A stretch of DNA of 64,000 bases from Ianthella basta (lineage: Eukaryota > Porifera > Demospongiae > Verongiida > Ianthellidae): positions 7,310,915 to 7,374,914 of the forward strand of contig OZ025870.1 in NCBI GenBank assembly GCA_964019415.1. The letters run 5' to 3'. Both the position numbers and the translations under genes were made by a program. Under the pieces are notes generated by a model. The model was not told where the DNA came from. It searched no databases and saw only the letters and a program-made list of their open reading frames with translations. Below are positions 12,611 to 26,276 of the stretch, piece by piece (position 1 is the first letter of the stretch; every line of letters begins with the position of its first letter).

Positions 12611-15600
12611 AAGAGTCCTCCCTTTCTAGTTGGCAGGAGAAAAGTCGTTTGCAATATCTAGAGTGATGCACTGGAGTTTGAGTGGGTAAGACCTACCCCT
12701 TCTAACGGGCAGGACAAATGTCGTTTGCAACATCTAGAGTTATGCAGTGGAGTTTGGGTGGGTAAAACTTTACCCTTGCTAAAGGGCAAGAGTAAAGTCG
12801 TTTGCAACATCAAGAGTCATGCACATGACTTTTGAGTGGGTACAACTCCCCCCTTTTTACTTGGCTGGATAAAATTCGTTTGCAACATCTAGAGTCATGC
12901 ACTAAAGTTTGGGTGTGCAAGTCTCCCCCTTGTTAATGGGCAGGAGAAAAGTCGTTTGCAACATCTGGAGTCATGCACTAGAGTTTGGGCTGGTAGGATT
13001 CCCCTAGCTTTTAGGCAGGAGCAAAGTTGTTTGCAACATCTGGAGTCATGCACTTGAGTTTGGGTTGGTAAGACCCCCCTTGCTATTGGGCTGGAGAAAT
13101 GTCGTTTGCAACATCTAGAGTCATGCACTTGAGTTTGGGTGGGTAAGACTTCCCCCTTGCTATTGGGCAGGAGAATCGCCATTTGCAATATCTAAAGTCA
13201 TGCACTGAAGTTTAGGAGGATACGACTCCCAGTTTCCTTATGGGTAGGAGAGAAGTTCTTAGCAACATCTAGAGTTATGCAGCGGAGTTTGGGTGTGTAA
13301 GACTCCACCCTTGCTAATGGGCAGGAGAAAATTTGTTTGCAACATCTATGGTCATGCACATGAGTTTGGGTGGGTAGAACTTTCCCTTTCTAATGGGCAG
13401 GAGTAAAGTCGTTTGCACTAGAGTTTGGGTTGGTAGGATTCCCCCGTAGCTTTCAGGCAGGAGAAAAGTCGTTTGCAACATCCTGAGCCATGTACTGGAG
13501 TTTGGGTGGGTAAGACTCCTCCTATGGTAATGGGCTGGAGAAATGTCGTTTGCAAACATCTCAAATTATGCACTGGAGTTTGGGTGGGTAAGACTCCTTC
13601 GTTACTATTGTTCAGTAGAAATGTCGTTTGCAACTTGTAGAGTCTTGCACTCGAGCTTGGGTGGATAAAACTCCCCCTTGCAACTGGGCAGGAGAAACGT
13701 CATTTGCAATATCTAGAGTATTGCACTGGTGTTTGGGAGGGTAAGACTCCCAGTTTCCTAATGGGTAGGAGAGAAGTCGTTTGTAACATCTCAAGTCGTG
13801 CACTGGAATCTGTGTGTGTAAGACTCCATCCTTGCTAATGGGCAGGATAAAATTTGTTTGCAGCATCTAGAGTCACGCACAAGAGATTAGGTGGGTAAGA
13901 CCCCCCCTGTCTCATTTTCAGGAGAAAAGTGATTTGCAACAACTGCAGTCATGCACTAGAGTTTGGGTGGGTAAGACTCCCCCTTGTCAATAAAGAGGAG
14001 TAAAGTCATTTTCAACCTCTAGAATCATGCAGTGGAGTTTGGGTGGGTAGGTGTGTCCACTTTCTCATTTGCAGGAGGAAAGTGGCTTGCAACATCTACA
14101 GTCATGCACATTAGTTTGGGTGGGTAAGACTCCCCCCTTGCTAGTGGGCAGTAGAAAAGTCGCTGTAAACATCTACAGTCATGCACTGGAAGTTGGGTAG
14201 ATAAGACTTCCCTCTTTCTAGTGGGCAGGAGAAAAGTAGTTTGTAACATCTACAGTCATGAACCGAAGTTTGGGTGGGTAAGACTCCCCCCTTCCTAGTT
14301 GGCAGGAGAAAAGTCGTTTGCAACATCTAGAGTCATGCACTGGAGTTTGGGTGGGTAAGACTCCCCCTTGCTAATGGGTAGGAGAAAAGCCGTTTGCAAC
14401 ATGTGGAGTCATACACTGGAGTTTGGGTGTGTAAGACTCCACCATTATTAATTGGAAGGATAAAATTTGTTTGCAACATCTAGAGTCATGCACAAGACTT
14501 TGAGTTGGTAGAACTCCCCTCTTTCTAATGGGCAGGATAAAATTCGTTTGCAATATGTAGAGTCATGCAGTAGAGTTTGGGTTTGTGTGATTTTCCCCCA
14601 GCTTATAGGTAGGAAAGAAGTCGTTTGCAACATCTCGAGTCATGCACTTGAGTTTGGATGGGTAAGATTCCCCCTTGCTAATGGGCAGGAGAAAGTTCCT
14701 TTGCATAATCTAGAGTCATGCACTGGAGTTTGGGTGGGTAAGAGTCCTCTCTTGCTAATGGATAGGAGAAAATTCGTTTGCAACATCTGGAGTCATGCAC
14801 TAGAGTTAGGATTGGTAGGACTCCCCCTAGCTATGAGGCAGGAGAAAAGTCGTTTGCAACATCTTGAGTCATGCACTGGAGTTTGGGTGAGTAAAACTCC
14901 TTCGTTGCTATTTTTCAGTAGAAATGTCATTTACAACATCTAGAGTCTCGCACTCGGGCTTGGGCGGATAAAACTCCCCCCTTGCAACTGGGCAGGAGAA
15001 ACGTCTTTTGCAATATCTAGAGTCATGCACTGATGTTTGGGAGGGTAAGACTCCCAGCTTTCTAATGGGTAGAAGAGAAGTCGTTTGTAACATCTCGAGT
15101 CATGCACTGGAATCTGTGTGTATGAGACTCCACCATTGCTAATTGGCAGGAGAAAATCCGTTTGCAACATCTAGAGTGATGCACAAGACTTTGAGTGGAT
15201 AGAACTCCCCCATTTCTAATGGGCAGGATAAAATTTCTTTGCTACATCTAGAGTCATGCAGCGGAGTTTGGGTGTGTAAGACTCCACCCTTGCTAATGGG
15301 ATGGAGAAAATTTGTTTGCAACATCTGCGGTCATTCACATGAGTTTGGGTGGATAGAACTCCCCCCTTTCTATTGGGGCAGAATAAAATTCGTTTGCAAC
15401 ATCTGGAGTCATGCACTTGAGTTTGGGTTGGTAGGATCCCCCCTAGCTTTTAGGCAGGAAAGAAGTCGTTTGCAACATCTCTAGTCATGCACTGGAGTTT
15501 GGATGTATAACACCCCCCCTTGCAAATGGGCTTGAGACATGTCATTTGCAACATCTAGAGTCATGCACTTGAGTTTGAGTGGGTAAGACCACCCCTTGCT

Positions 15601-15854
15601 ATTGGGCATGAGAAATGTCGTTTGCAACATCTGGAGTCATGAACTGGAGTTTGAGTGGGTAAGACTCCCCCCTTGCTAATGGGCAGGAGAAAATTTGTTT
15701 GAAGCATCTATGGTCATACACATGAGTTTGGGTGGGTAGAACTCCCCCCTTTCTAAGGGGCAGGAGAAAGTTCGTTTGCAACATCTCGAGTCATGCACTA
15801 GAGTTTGGGTGGGTAAGACCCCCTTGTTATTGGACTTGGGAAATGTCGTTTGCA
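12611..15854 (+). repeat. 3.24-kb higher-order segment, copy 2 (copy 1 at 2430-5672)
   Basis: This is a near-identical copy of 2430-5672, displaced by 10181-10182 bp. It keeps even rare variant units, such as the one with GTGTGTCCACTTTCTC. It ends at 15854, where GTCGTTTGC is joined directly to ACTAGAGTTTTGG, the start of the 3.67-kb tandem pair. Confidence 0.8.
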
Positions 15855-15864
15855 CTAGAGTTTT

Positions 15865-18800
15865 GGTGGGTAAGACTCCTTCGCTACTATTGTTCAGTAG
15901 AAATGTCGTTTGCAACATGTAGAGTCTTGCAGTCGAGCTTGGGTGGATAAAACTTTCCCTTTGCAACTGGCCAGAAGAAACGTCATTTGCAGTATCTAGA
16001 GTATCGCACTTGTGTTTAGGAGGGTAAGACTCTCAGTTTCCTAATGGGTAGGAGAGAAGTCGTTTGTAACATCCCAAGTCATGCACTGGAATCTGTGTGT
16101 AAGACTCCATCCTTGCTAATGGGCAGGATAAAATTTGTTTGCTACATCTACAGTCATGCACTTGACTTTGAGTGGGTAGAACTCCCCTCTTTCTAATGGG
16201 CAGGACAAAACTCGTTTGCAATATCTAGAGTCATGCACTAGAGTCTGGGCTGGTAGGATTCTCCCCCTAGTTTTTAGGCAGGAGAGAAGTCATTTGAAAC
16301 ATTTGGACTCGCGCACTAGAGTTTGGGTTGGTAACATCCCCCCCCCCTCCCCCCCCTAGCTTTTAGGCAGGAGAAAAGTCGTTTGTAAAATCTCGAGTCA
16401 TGCACTGGAGTTTGGGTGGGTAAGACTCCCCTTTGCTAATTGGCTGGAGACATGTCATTTGCTACATCTAGAGTCATGCACTGGAGTTTGAGTGGGTAAG
16501 ACTCCCCCCTCGCAACTGGGCAGGAGAATCTTCATTTGCAATATCTAGAGTCTTGCACTGGAGATTAGGAGAATAAGATCCCAGTTTCCTAATGGGTAGG
16601 AGAGAAGTTTTTTGCAACATCTAGAGTTATGCAACGAAGTATGGGTGTGTTAGACTCCACCCTTGCTAATGGGATGGAGAAAATTTGTTTGCAAAATCTG
16701 GGGTCATTCACATGAGTTTGGGTGGGTAGAACTCCCCCCCTTTCTAATGGGCAGGAGGAAATTCGTTTGCAACATCTAGAGTCATGCACTAAAGTTTGAA
16801 TGCGTAAGTCTCCCCCTTGCTAATGGGCAGGAAAAAAGTCGTTTGCAACATCTAGAGTCATACAGTGGAGTTTGGTTGGGTAAGACTCTTCCCTTGCTAG
16901 TAGGCAGGAGAAAAGTCGCTTGCAATATCTAGTGTCATGCACTGGAGTTTGGGTGGGTAAGACACCCCCTTGCTAGTGGGCAGGAGAAAAGTCGTTAGCA
17001 ATATCTAGAGTTATGCACTAGAGTTTTAGTGGGCAAGACTTCCCCCTTCTAATGGGCAGGACAAAAGTCGTTTGCAACATCATGAGTTATGCAGTGGAGT
17101 TTAGATGGGTATAACTCTACCCTTGCTAATTGGCAGGATAAAAGTCGTTTGCAACATCTAGAGTCATGCACATGACTTTGAGTGGGTAGATCTTTCCCCT
17201 TGCTAATGGGCAGGATAAAATTCATTTGCAACAACTATAGTCATGATCTAGAGTTTGAGTTGGTCGGATTCCCCCCTAGGGTTTAGGCAGGAGAAAAGTC
17301 GTTTGCAACATCTCGAGTCATGCACTGGAATTTTGGCGGGTAAGACTTCCCCTAGCTAATGGGCTGGAGACATGTCATTTGCTACATCTAGAGTCATGCA
17401 CTGGACTTTGAGTGGGTAAGACTCCCCCCTCGCAACTGGGCAGTAGAATCGTCATTTGCAATATCTAGAGTCTTGCACTGGAGTTTAGGAGGGTAAGAGT
17501 CCAGTTTCTTAATGGGTAGGAGAGAAGTCCTTTGCAACATCTAGAGTTATGCAGCGGAGTTTGGGAGTGTTAGACTCCACCCTTGCTAATGAGATGGAGA
17601 AAATTTGTTTGCAAAATCTGGGGTCATTCACATGAGTTTGGGTGGGTAGAACCACCCCTTTCTAAATGGCAGGAGGAAATTCGTTTGCAACAACTAGAGT
17701 CATGCACTAAAGTTTGAATTCGTAAGTCTTCCCCTTGCTAATGGGCAGGAAAAAAGTAGTTTGCAACATCTAGAGTCATGCAGTGGAGTTTGGTTGGGTA
17801 AGACTCTTCCCTTGCTAGCGGGCAGGAGAAAAGTCGCTTGCAATATCTAGTGTCATGCACTGGAGTTCGGGTGGGTAAGACACCCCCTTGCTAGTGGGCA
17901 GGAGAAAAGTCGATAACAATATCTAGAGTCATGCACTTGAGTTTGAGTGGGTAAGACTTCCCCCTTCTAATGGGCAGGACAAAAGTCGTTTGCAACATCT
18001 AGAGTTATGCAGTGGAGTTTGGGTGGGTAAAACTCTACCCTTGCTAATTGGCAGGATAAAAGTCATTTGCAACATCTAGAGTCATGCACATGACTTTGAG
18101 TAGGTAGACCTCCCCCTTACTAATGGGCAGGATAAATTTCGTTTGCAACAACTATAGTCATGATCTAGAGTTTGGGTTGGTCAGATTCCCGCTAGCGTTT
18201 AGGCAGGAGAAAAGTCGTTTGCAACATCTCGAGTCATGCACTTGAATTTTGGCGGGTAAGACTTCCCCTAGCTAATAGGCCGGAGAAATGTCGTTTGCAA
18301 CATCTCGGGTGGGTAAGACTGGAGTTTGGGTGGGTAAGACTCCCCCTTCCTAGAGGGCAGGAGAATTGTCATTTGCAATATCTAGAGTCTTGCACTGGAG
18401 TTTAGGAGGGTAAGACTCCCGGTTTCCTAATGGGTAGAAGAGAAGTCCTTTGTAACATCAGGAGTTATGCAGTGGAGTTTGGGTGTGTAAGACTCCACCC
18501 TTGCTAATGGGCAAGAGAAAGTTCGTTTGCAACATCTACTGTCATGCACTGGAGTTTGGGTGGGTAAGAGTCCTCCCTTTCTAGTTGGCAGGAGAAAAGT
18601 CGTTTGCAATATCTGGAGTGATGCACTGGAGTTTGAGTGGGTAAGACCTACCCCTTCTAACGGGCAGGACAAATGTCGTTTGCAACATCTAGAGTTATGC
18701 AGTGGAGTTTGGGTGGGTAAAACTTTACCCTTGCTAAAGGGCAAGAGTAAAGTCGTTTGCAACATCAAGAGTCATGCACATGACTTTTGAGTGGGTACAA

Positions 18801-19538
18801 CTCCCCCCTTTTTACTTGGCTGGATAAAATTCGTTTGCAACATCTAGAGTCATGCACTAAAGTTTGGGTGCGTAAGTCTCCCCCTTGTTAATGGGCAGGA
18901 GAAAAGTCGTTTGCAACATCTGGAGTCATGCACTAGAGTTTGGGCTGGTAGGATTCCCCTAGCTTTTAGGCAGGAGCAAAGTTGTTTGCAACATCTCGAG
19001 TCATGCACTTGAGTTTGGGTGGGTAAGACCCCCCTTGCTATTGGGCTGGAGAAATGTCGTTTGCAACATCTAGAGTCATGCACTTGAGTTTGGGTGGGTA
19101 AGACTTCCCCCTTGCTATTGGGCAGGAGAATCGCCATTTGCAATATCTAGAGTCATGCACTGAAGTTTAGGAGGATACGACTCCCAGTTTCCTTATGAGT
19201 AGGAGAGAAGTTCTTAGCAACATCTAGAGTTATGCAGCGGAGTTTGGGTGTGTAAGACTCCACCCTTGCTAATGGGCAGGAGAAAATTTGTTTGCAACAT
19301 CTATGGTCATGCACATGAGTTTGGGTGGGTAGAACTCCCCCTTGCTAATGGGCAGGAGTAAAGGCGTTTGCACTAGAGTTTGGGTTGGTAGGATTCCCCC
19401 GTAGCTTTCAGGCAGGAGAAAAGTCGTTTGCAACATCCTGAGCCATGTACTAGAGTTTGGGTGGGTAAGACTCCTCCTATGGTAATGGGCTGGAGAAATG
19501 TCGTTTGCAAACATCTCAAATCATGCACTGGAGTTTGG
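15865..19538 (+). repeat. 3.67-kb tandem higher-order repeat, copy A
   Basis: Starting at GGGTAAGACTCCTTCG, this segment is followed head-to-tail by a nearly identical copy 3673-3674 bp downstream. At least seven independent landmarks show the same offset, for example 16033/19706, 17049/20723, 18427/22101, 18850/22524 and 19269/22943. Differences are isolated substitutions and the length of one C-run. 3674 is not an exact multiple of 77 because some units carry indels; it corresponds to about 48 units. Confidence 0.88.
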
Positions 19539-22500
19539 GTGGGTAAGACTCCTTCGTTACTATTGTTCAGTAGAAATGTCGTTTGCAACATGTAGAGTCT
19601 TGCAGTCGAGCTTGGGTGGATAAAACTTTCCCTTTGCAACTGGCCAGAAGAAACGTCATTTGCAGTATCTAGAGTATCGCACTTGTGTTTAGGAGGGTAA
19701 GACTCTCAGTTTCCTAATGGGTAGGAGAGAAGTCGTTTGTAACATCCCAAGTCATGCACTGGAATCTGTGTGTAAGACTCCATCCTTGCTAATGGGCAGG
19801 ATAAAATTTGTTTGCTACATCTACAGTCATGCACTTGACTTTGAGTGGGTAGAACTCCCCTCTTTCTAATGGGCAGGACAAAACTCGTTTGCAATATCTA
19901 GAGTCATGCACTAGAGTCTGGGCTGGTAGGATTCTCCCCCTAGTTTTTAGGCAGGAGAGAAGTCATTTGAAACATTTGGACTCGCGCACTAGAGTTTGGG
20001 TTGGTAACATCCCCCCCCCCCTCCCCCCCCTAGCTTTTAGGCAGGAGAAAAGTCGTTTGTAAAATCTCGAGTCATGCACTGGAGTTTGGGTGGGTAAGAC
20101 TCCCCTTTGCTAATTGGCTGGAGACATGTCATTTGCTACATCTAGAGTCATGCACTGGAGTTTGAGTGGGTAAGACTCCCCCCTCGCAACTGGGCAGGAG
20201 AATCTTCATTTGCAATATCTAGAGTCTTGCACTGGAGATTAGGAGAATAAGATCCCAGTTTCCTAATGGGTAGGAGAGAAGTTTTTTGCAACATCTAGAG
20301 TTATGCAACGAAGTATGGGTGTGTTAGACTCCACCCTTGCTAATGGGATGGAGAAAATTTGTTTGCAAAATCTGGGGTCATTCACATGAGTTTGGGTGGG
20401 TAGAACTCCCCCCCTTTCTAATGGGCAGGAGGAAATTCGTTTGCAACATCTAGAGTCATGCACTAAAGTTTGAATGCGTAAGTCTCCCCCTTGCTAATGG
20501 GCAGGAAAAAAGTCGTTTGCAACATCTAGAGTCATACAGTGGAGTTTGGTTGGGTAAGACTCTTCCCTTGCTAGTAGGCAGGAGAAAAGTCGCTTGCAAT
20601 ATCTAGTGTCATGCACTGGAGTTCGGGTGGGTAAGACACCCCCTTGCTAGTGGGCAGGAGAAAAGTCGTTAGCAATATCTAGAGTTATGCACTAGAGTTT
20701 TAGTGGGCAAGACTTCCCCCTTCTAATGGGCAGGACAAAAGTCGTTTGCAACATCATGAGTTATGCAGTGGAGTTTAGATGGGTATAACTCTACCCTTGC
20801 TAATTGGCAGGATAAAAGTCGTTTGCAACATCTAGAGTCATGCACATGACTTTGAGTGGGTAGATCTTTCCCCTTGCTAATGGGCAGGATAAAATTCATT
20901 TGCAACAACTATAGTCATGATCTAGAGTTTGAGTTGGTCGGATTCCCCCCTAGGGTTTAGGCAGGAGAAAAGTCGTTTGCAACATCTCGAGTCATGCACT
21001 GGAATTTTGGCGGGTAAGACTTCCCCTAGCTAATGGGCTGGAGACATGTCATTTGCTACATCTAGAGTCATGCACTGGACTTTGAGTGGGTAAGACTCCC
21101 CCCTCGCAACTGGGCAGTAGAATCGTCATTTGCAATATCTAGAGTCTTGCACTGGAGTTTAGGAGGGTAAGAGTCCAGTTTCTTAATGGGTAGGAGAGAA
21201 GTCCTTTGCAACATCTAGAGTTATGCAGCGGAGTTTGGGAGTGTTAGACTCCACCCTTGCTAATGAGATGGAGAAAATTTGTTTGCAAAATCTGGGGTCA
21301 TTCACATGAGTTTGGGTGGGTAGAACCACCCCTTTCTAAATGGCAGGAGGAAATTCGTTTGCAACAACTAGAGTCATGCACTAAAGTTTGAATTCGTAAG
21401 TCTTCCCCTTGCTAATGGGCAGGAAAAAAGTAGTTTGCAACATCTAGAGTCATGCAGTGGAGTTTGGTTGGGTAAGACTCTTCCCTTGCTAGCGGGCAGG
21501 AGAAAAGTCGCTTGCAATATCTAGTGTCATGCACTGGAGTTCGGGTGGGTAAGACACCCCCTTGCTAGTGGGCAGGAGAAAAGTCGATAACAATATCTAG
21601 AGTCATGCACTTGAGTTTGAGTGGGTAAGACTTCCCCCTTCTAATGGGCAGGACAAAAGTCGTTTGCAACATCTAGAGTTATGCAGTGGAGTTTGGGTGG
21701 GTAAAACTCTACCCTTGCTAATTGGCAGGATAAAAGTCATTTGCAACATCTAGAGTCATGCACATGACTTTGAGTAGGTAGACCTCCCCCTTACTAATGG
21801 GCAGGATAAATTTCGTTTGCAACAACTATAGTCATGATCTAGAGTTTGGGTTGGTCAGATTCCCGCTAGCGTTTAGGCAGGAGAAAAGTCGTTTGCAACA
21901 TCTCGAGTCATGCACTTGAATTTTGGCGGGTAAGACTTCCCCTAGCTAATAGGCCGGAGAAATGTCGTTTGCAACATCTCGGGTGGGTAAGACTGGAGTT
22001 TGGGTGGGTAAGACTCCCCCTTCCTAGAGGGCAGGAGAATTGTCATTTGCAATATCTAGAGTCTTGCACTGGAGTTTAGGAGGGTAAGACTCCCGGTTTC
22101 CTAATGGGTAGAAGAGAAGTCCTTTGTAACATCAGGAGTTATGCAGTGGAGTTTGGGTGTGTAAGACTCCACCCTTGCTAATGGGCAAGAGAAAGTTCGT
22201 TTGCAACATCTACTGTCATGCACTGGAGTTTGGGTGGGTAAGAGTCCTCCCTTTCTAGTTGGCAGGAGAAAAGTCGTTTGCAATATCTGGAGTGATGCAC
22301 TGGAGTTTGAGTGGGTAAGACCTACCCCTTCTAACGGGCAGGACAAATGTCGTTTGCAACATCTAGAGTTATGCAGTGGAGTTTGGGTGGGTAAAACTTT
22401 ACCCTTGCTAAAGGGCAAGAGTAAAGTCGTTTGCAACATCAAGAGTCATGCACATGACTTTTGAGTGGGTACAACTCCCCCCTTTTTACTTGGCTGGATA

Positions 22501-23212
22501 AAATTCGTTTGCAACATCTAGAGTCATGCACTAAAGTTTGGGTGCGTAAGTCTCCCCCTTGTTAATGGGCAGGAGAAAAGTCGTTTGCAACATCTGGAGT
22601 CATGCACTAGAGTTTGGGCTGGTAGGATTCCCCTAGCTTTTAGGCAGGAGCAAAGTTGTTTGCAACATCTCGAGTCATGCACTTGAGTTTGGGTGGGTAA
22701 GACCCCCCTTGCTATTGGGCTGGAGAAATGTCGTTTGCAACATCTAGAGTCATGCACTTGAGTTTGGGTGGGTAAGACTTCCCCCTTGCTATTGGGCAGG
22801 AGAATCGCCATTTGCAATATCTAGAGTCATGCACTGAAGTTTAGGAGGATACGACTCCCAGTTTCCTTATGAGTAGGAGAGAAGTTCTTAGCAACATCTA
22901 GAGTTATGCAGCGGAGTTTGGGTGTGTAAGACTCCACCCTTGCTAATGGGCAGGAGAAAATTTGTTTGCAACATCTATGGTCATGCACATGAGTTTGGGT
23001 GGGTAGAACTCCCCCTTGCTAATGGGCAGGAGTAAAGGCGTTTGCACTAGAGTTTGGGTTGGTAGGATTCCCCCGTAGCTTTCAGGCAGGAGAAAAGTCG
23101 TTTGCAACATCCTGAGCCATGTACTAGAGTTTGGGTGGGTAAGACTCCTCCTATGGTAATGGGCTGGAGAAATGTCGTTTGCAAACATCTCAAATCATGC
23201 ACTGGAGTTTGG
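19539..23212 (+). repeat. 3.67-kb tandem higher-order repeat, copy B
   Basis: This is the second copy of the tandem pair, directly abutting copy A. Identity to copy A continues to about 23278, just past the nominal end. There the unit switches from the CAGTCGAGCTTGG variant to CACTCGAGCTTGG and diverges. High identity over the whole length suggests a recent unequal exchange, or alternatively an assembly duplication. Confidence 0.88.
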
Positions 23213-25660
23213 GTGGGTAAGACTCCTTCGTTACTATTGTTCAGTAGAAATGTCGTTTGCAACATGTAGAGTCTTGCACTCGAGCTTGGGTGGATAAAAC
23301 TCACCCTTGCAACTGGGCAGGAGAAACGTCATTTGCAATATCTAGAGTATTGCACTGGTGTTTGAGAGGGTAAGACTCCCAGTTTCCTAATGGGTAGGAG
23401 AGAAGTCGTTTGTAACATCTCAAGTCATGCACTAAAATCTGTGTGTGTAAGACTCCATCCTTGCTAATGGGCAGGATAAAATTTGTTTGCAGCATCTAGA
23501 GTTGCGCACATGACTTTGAGTGGGTAGAACTCCCCTCTTTCTAATGGGCAGGAGAAAATTCGTTTGCAACATCTAGAGTCATGCACTAGAGTTTGGGTTT
23601 GTAGGATTCCCTCCTAGCTTTTAGGCAGGAAAGAAGTCGTTTGCAACATCTTGAGTCATGCACTGGAGTTTGGGTGAGTAAGACTCCCCCTTGCTAATGG
23701 GCTGGAGACATGTCATTTGCAACATCTGGAGTCATGCACTTGAGTTTGAGTGGGTAAGACCCCCCCTTGCTATTGGGCTGGAGAAATGTTGTTTGCAACA
23801 TCTAGAGTCATGCACTGGAGTTTGAGTGGGTAAGACTCCCCCTTTGCAACTGGGCAGGAGAATCGTCATTTGCAATATCTAGAGTCTTGCACTGGAGTTT
23901 AGGAGGATAAGACTCCTAGTTTCCTAATGGGTAGGAGAGAAGTCCTTTGCTACATCTAAAGTTATGCAGCAGAGTTTGGGTGTGTAAGACTCCACCCTCG
24001 CTAATGGGCAGGAGAAAATTTCTTTGAAACATCTATGGTCATACACGAGTTTGGGTGGGTAGAACTCCCCCCTTTCTAATGGGCAGGAGAAAGTTCGTTT
24101 GCAGCATCTAGAGTCATGCACTAGAGTTTGGGTGGGTAAGAGTCCTCCCTTGCTAATGGATAGGAGAAAAATCGTTTGCAACATCTGGAGTCATGCACTA
24201 GAGTTAGGGTTGGTAGGACTCCCCCTTCAGCTTTTGGGCAGGAGAAAAGTCGTTTGCAACATCCTGAGCCATGTACTGGAGTTTGGGTGGGTAAGACTCC
24301 TCCTTTGCTAATGGGCTGGAGAAATGTCATTTGCAACATCTCGAGTCATGCACTGGAGTTTGGGTAGGTAAGACTCCTTCGTTACTATTGTTCAGTAGAA
24401 ATGTCGTTTGCAACATCTAGAGTCTTGCACTCGAACTTGGGTGGATAATAGTCCCCCCTTGCAACTGGGCAGGAGAGACGTCATTTGCAATATCTAGAGT
24501 ATTGCACTGGTGTTTCGGAAGGTAAGACTCCCAGTTTCCTAATGGGCAGGAGAGAAGTCGTTTGTAATATCTCGAGTCATGCACTGGAATCTGTGTGTGT
24601 AAGACTCCATCCTTGCTAATGGGCAGGATAAAATTTGTTTGCAACATCTGGAGTCACGCACAAGAGATTAGGTGGGTAAGACCCCCCCTGTCTCATTTTC
24701 AGGAGAAAAGTGATTTGCAACAACTGCAGTCATGCACTAGAGTTTGGGTGGGTAAGACTCCCCCTTGTCAATAGGGAGGAGTAAAGTCATTTTCAACCTC
24801 TAGAATCATGCAGTGGAGTTTGGGTGGGTAGGTGTGTCCACTTTCTCATTTGCAGGAGGAAAGTGGCTTGCAACATCTACAGTCATGCACATTAGTTTGG
24901 GTGGGTAAGACTCCCCCCTTGCTAGTGGGCAGTAGAAAAGTCGCTGTAAACATCTACAGTCATGCACTGGAAGTTGGGTAGATAAGGCTTCCCTCTTTCT
25001 AGTGGGCAGGAGAAAAGTAGTTTGTAACATCTACAGTCATGAACCAAAGTTTGGGTGGGTAAGACTCCCCCCTTCCTAGTTGGCAGGAGAAAAGTCATTT
25101 GCAACATCTAGAGTCATGCACTGGAGTTTGGGTGGGTAAGACTCCCCCTTGCTAATGGGCAGGAGAAAAGCCGTTTGCAACATGTGGAGTCATGCACTGG
25201 AGTTTGGGTGGGTAAGACTTCCCCCTTGCAAATTGGCAGGAAACAAGTCGTTTGCAACAAATGCAGTCATGAACTAGAGTTTGGGTGGGCTAGACTCCCC
25301 CCTTGCCAATGGGCAGGATAAAAGTCATTTGCAACATCTAAAATTTTTCAGTGCAGTTTGGGTGGGTAAGATTCTCCCCTTCCTAATAGGCAGTAGAAAA
25401 GTGGTTTGCAACATCTAGAGTCATGGACATGAGTTTGGATGGGTAATACTCCCCTCTTGCTAGTGGGCAGTAGAAAAGTCGCTTGCAACATCTAGAGTGA
25501 TGTACATGAGTTTGGGTGGGCAAGACTTTCCCCTTGCTAGTGGGCAGGAGAAAAGTCGTTTGCAACATCTTGAGTCATGCACCAGAGTTATGGTGGGTAA
25601 GACTCCCCCCTCGCTAGTTGGCAGGAGAAAAGTCGTTTCCAACATCTAGAGTCAAGCACT

Positions 25661-26276
25661 GGAGTTTGGTTGTGTAAGGCCCCCCCCTTGCTATTGGGCA
25701 GGAGAAAGATCGCTTGCAACATATGTGGTTATGCACTTGTGTAAGGGTTGGTAAGACTCCCCCATGGCTAATGGGCAGGATAAAGTTCGTTTGCCACATC
25801 TAGAGTCATGCACATGAGTTTGGGTGGGTAGAACTCCCCCCTTGCTAATGGGCAGGATAAAAGTAGTGTGCAACATCTAGAATCCTGCACAAAACTTTGG
25901 TTGCGTAAATCTCCCCCTTTGGTAATGGGCAGGAGAATGGTCGTTTGTAACATCTGGAGACATGCACTGGAGTTTGGTTGTGTAAGGCTCCCCCCTTGCT
26001 ATTGGGCAGGAGAAAGATCGCTTGCAACATATGTGGTTATGCACTTGTGTAAGGGTTGGTAAGACTCCCCCATGGCTAATGGGCTGGAGAAATGTCCTTT
26101 GCAACATCTCGAGTCATGCACTGGAGTTTGGGTGGGTAAGACCCCTTGCTATTGGGCAGGGGAAATGTCGTTTGCAACATTTAGAATCATGCATTGGAGT
26201 TTGGTTGTACAAGACTCCACCCTTGACAGGGGGCAGGAGAAAAGTCGTCTGCAACACCTTGAGTCATGCACTGGAG
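25661..26276 (+). repeat. 308-bp (4-unit) local duplication
   Basis: The distinctive stretch GGAGTTTGGTTGTGTAAGG, followed by a GAAAGATCGCTTGC unit and ACATATGTGGTTATGC, occurs at 25661 and again at 25969. The offset is 308 = 4 x 77 bp. The second copy diverges after the ATGGCTAATGGGC landmark, so the stated end is nominal. Confidence 0.7.
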
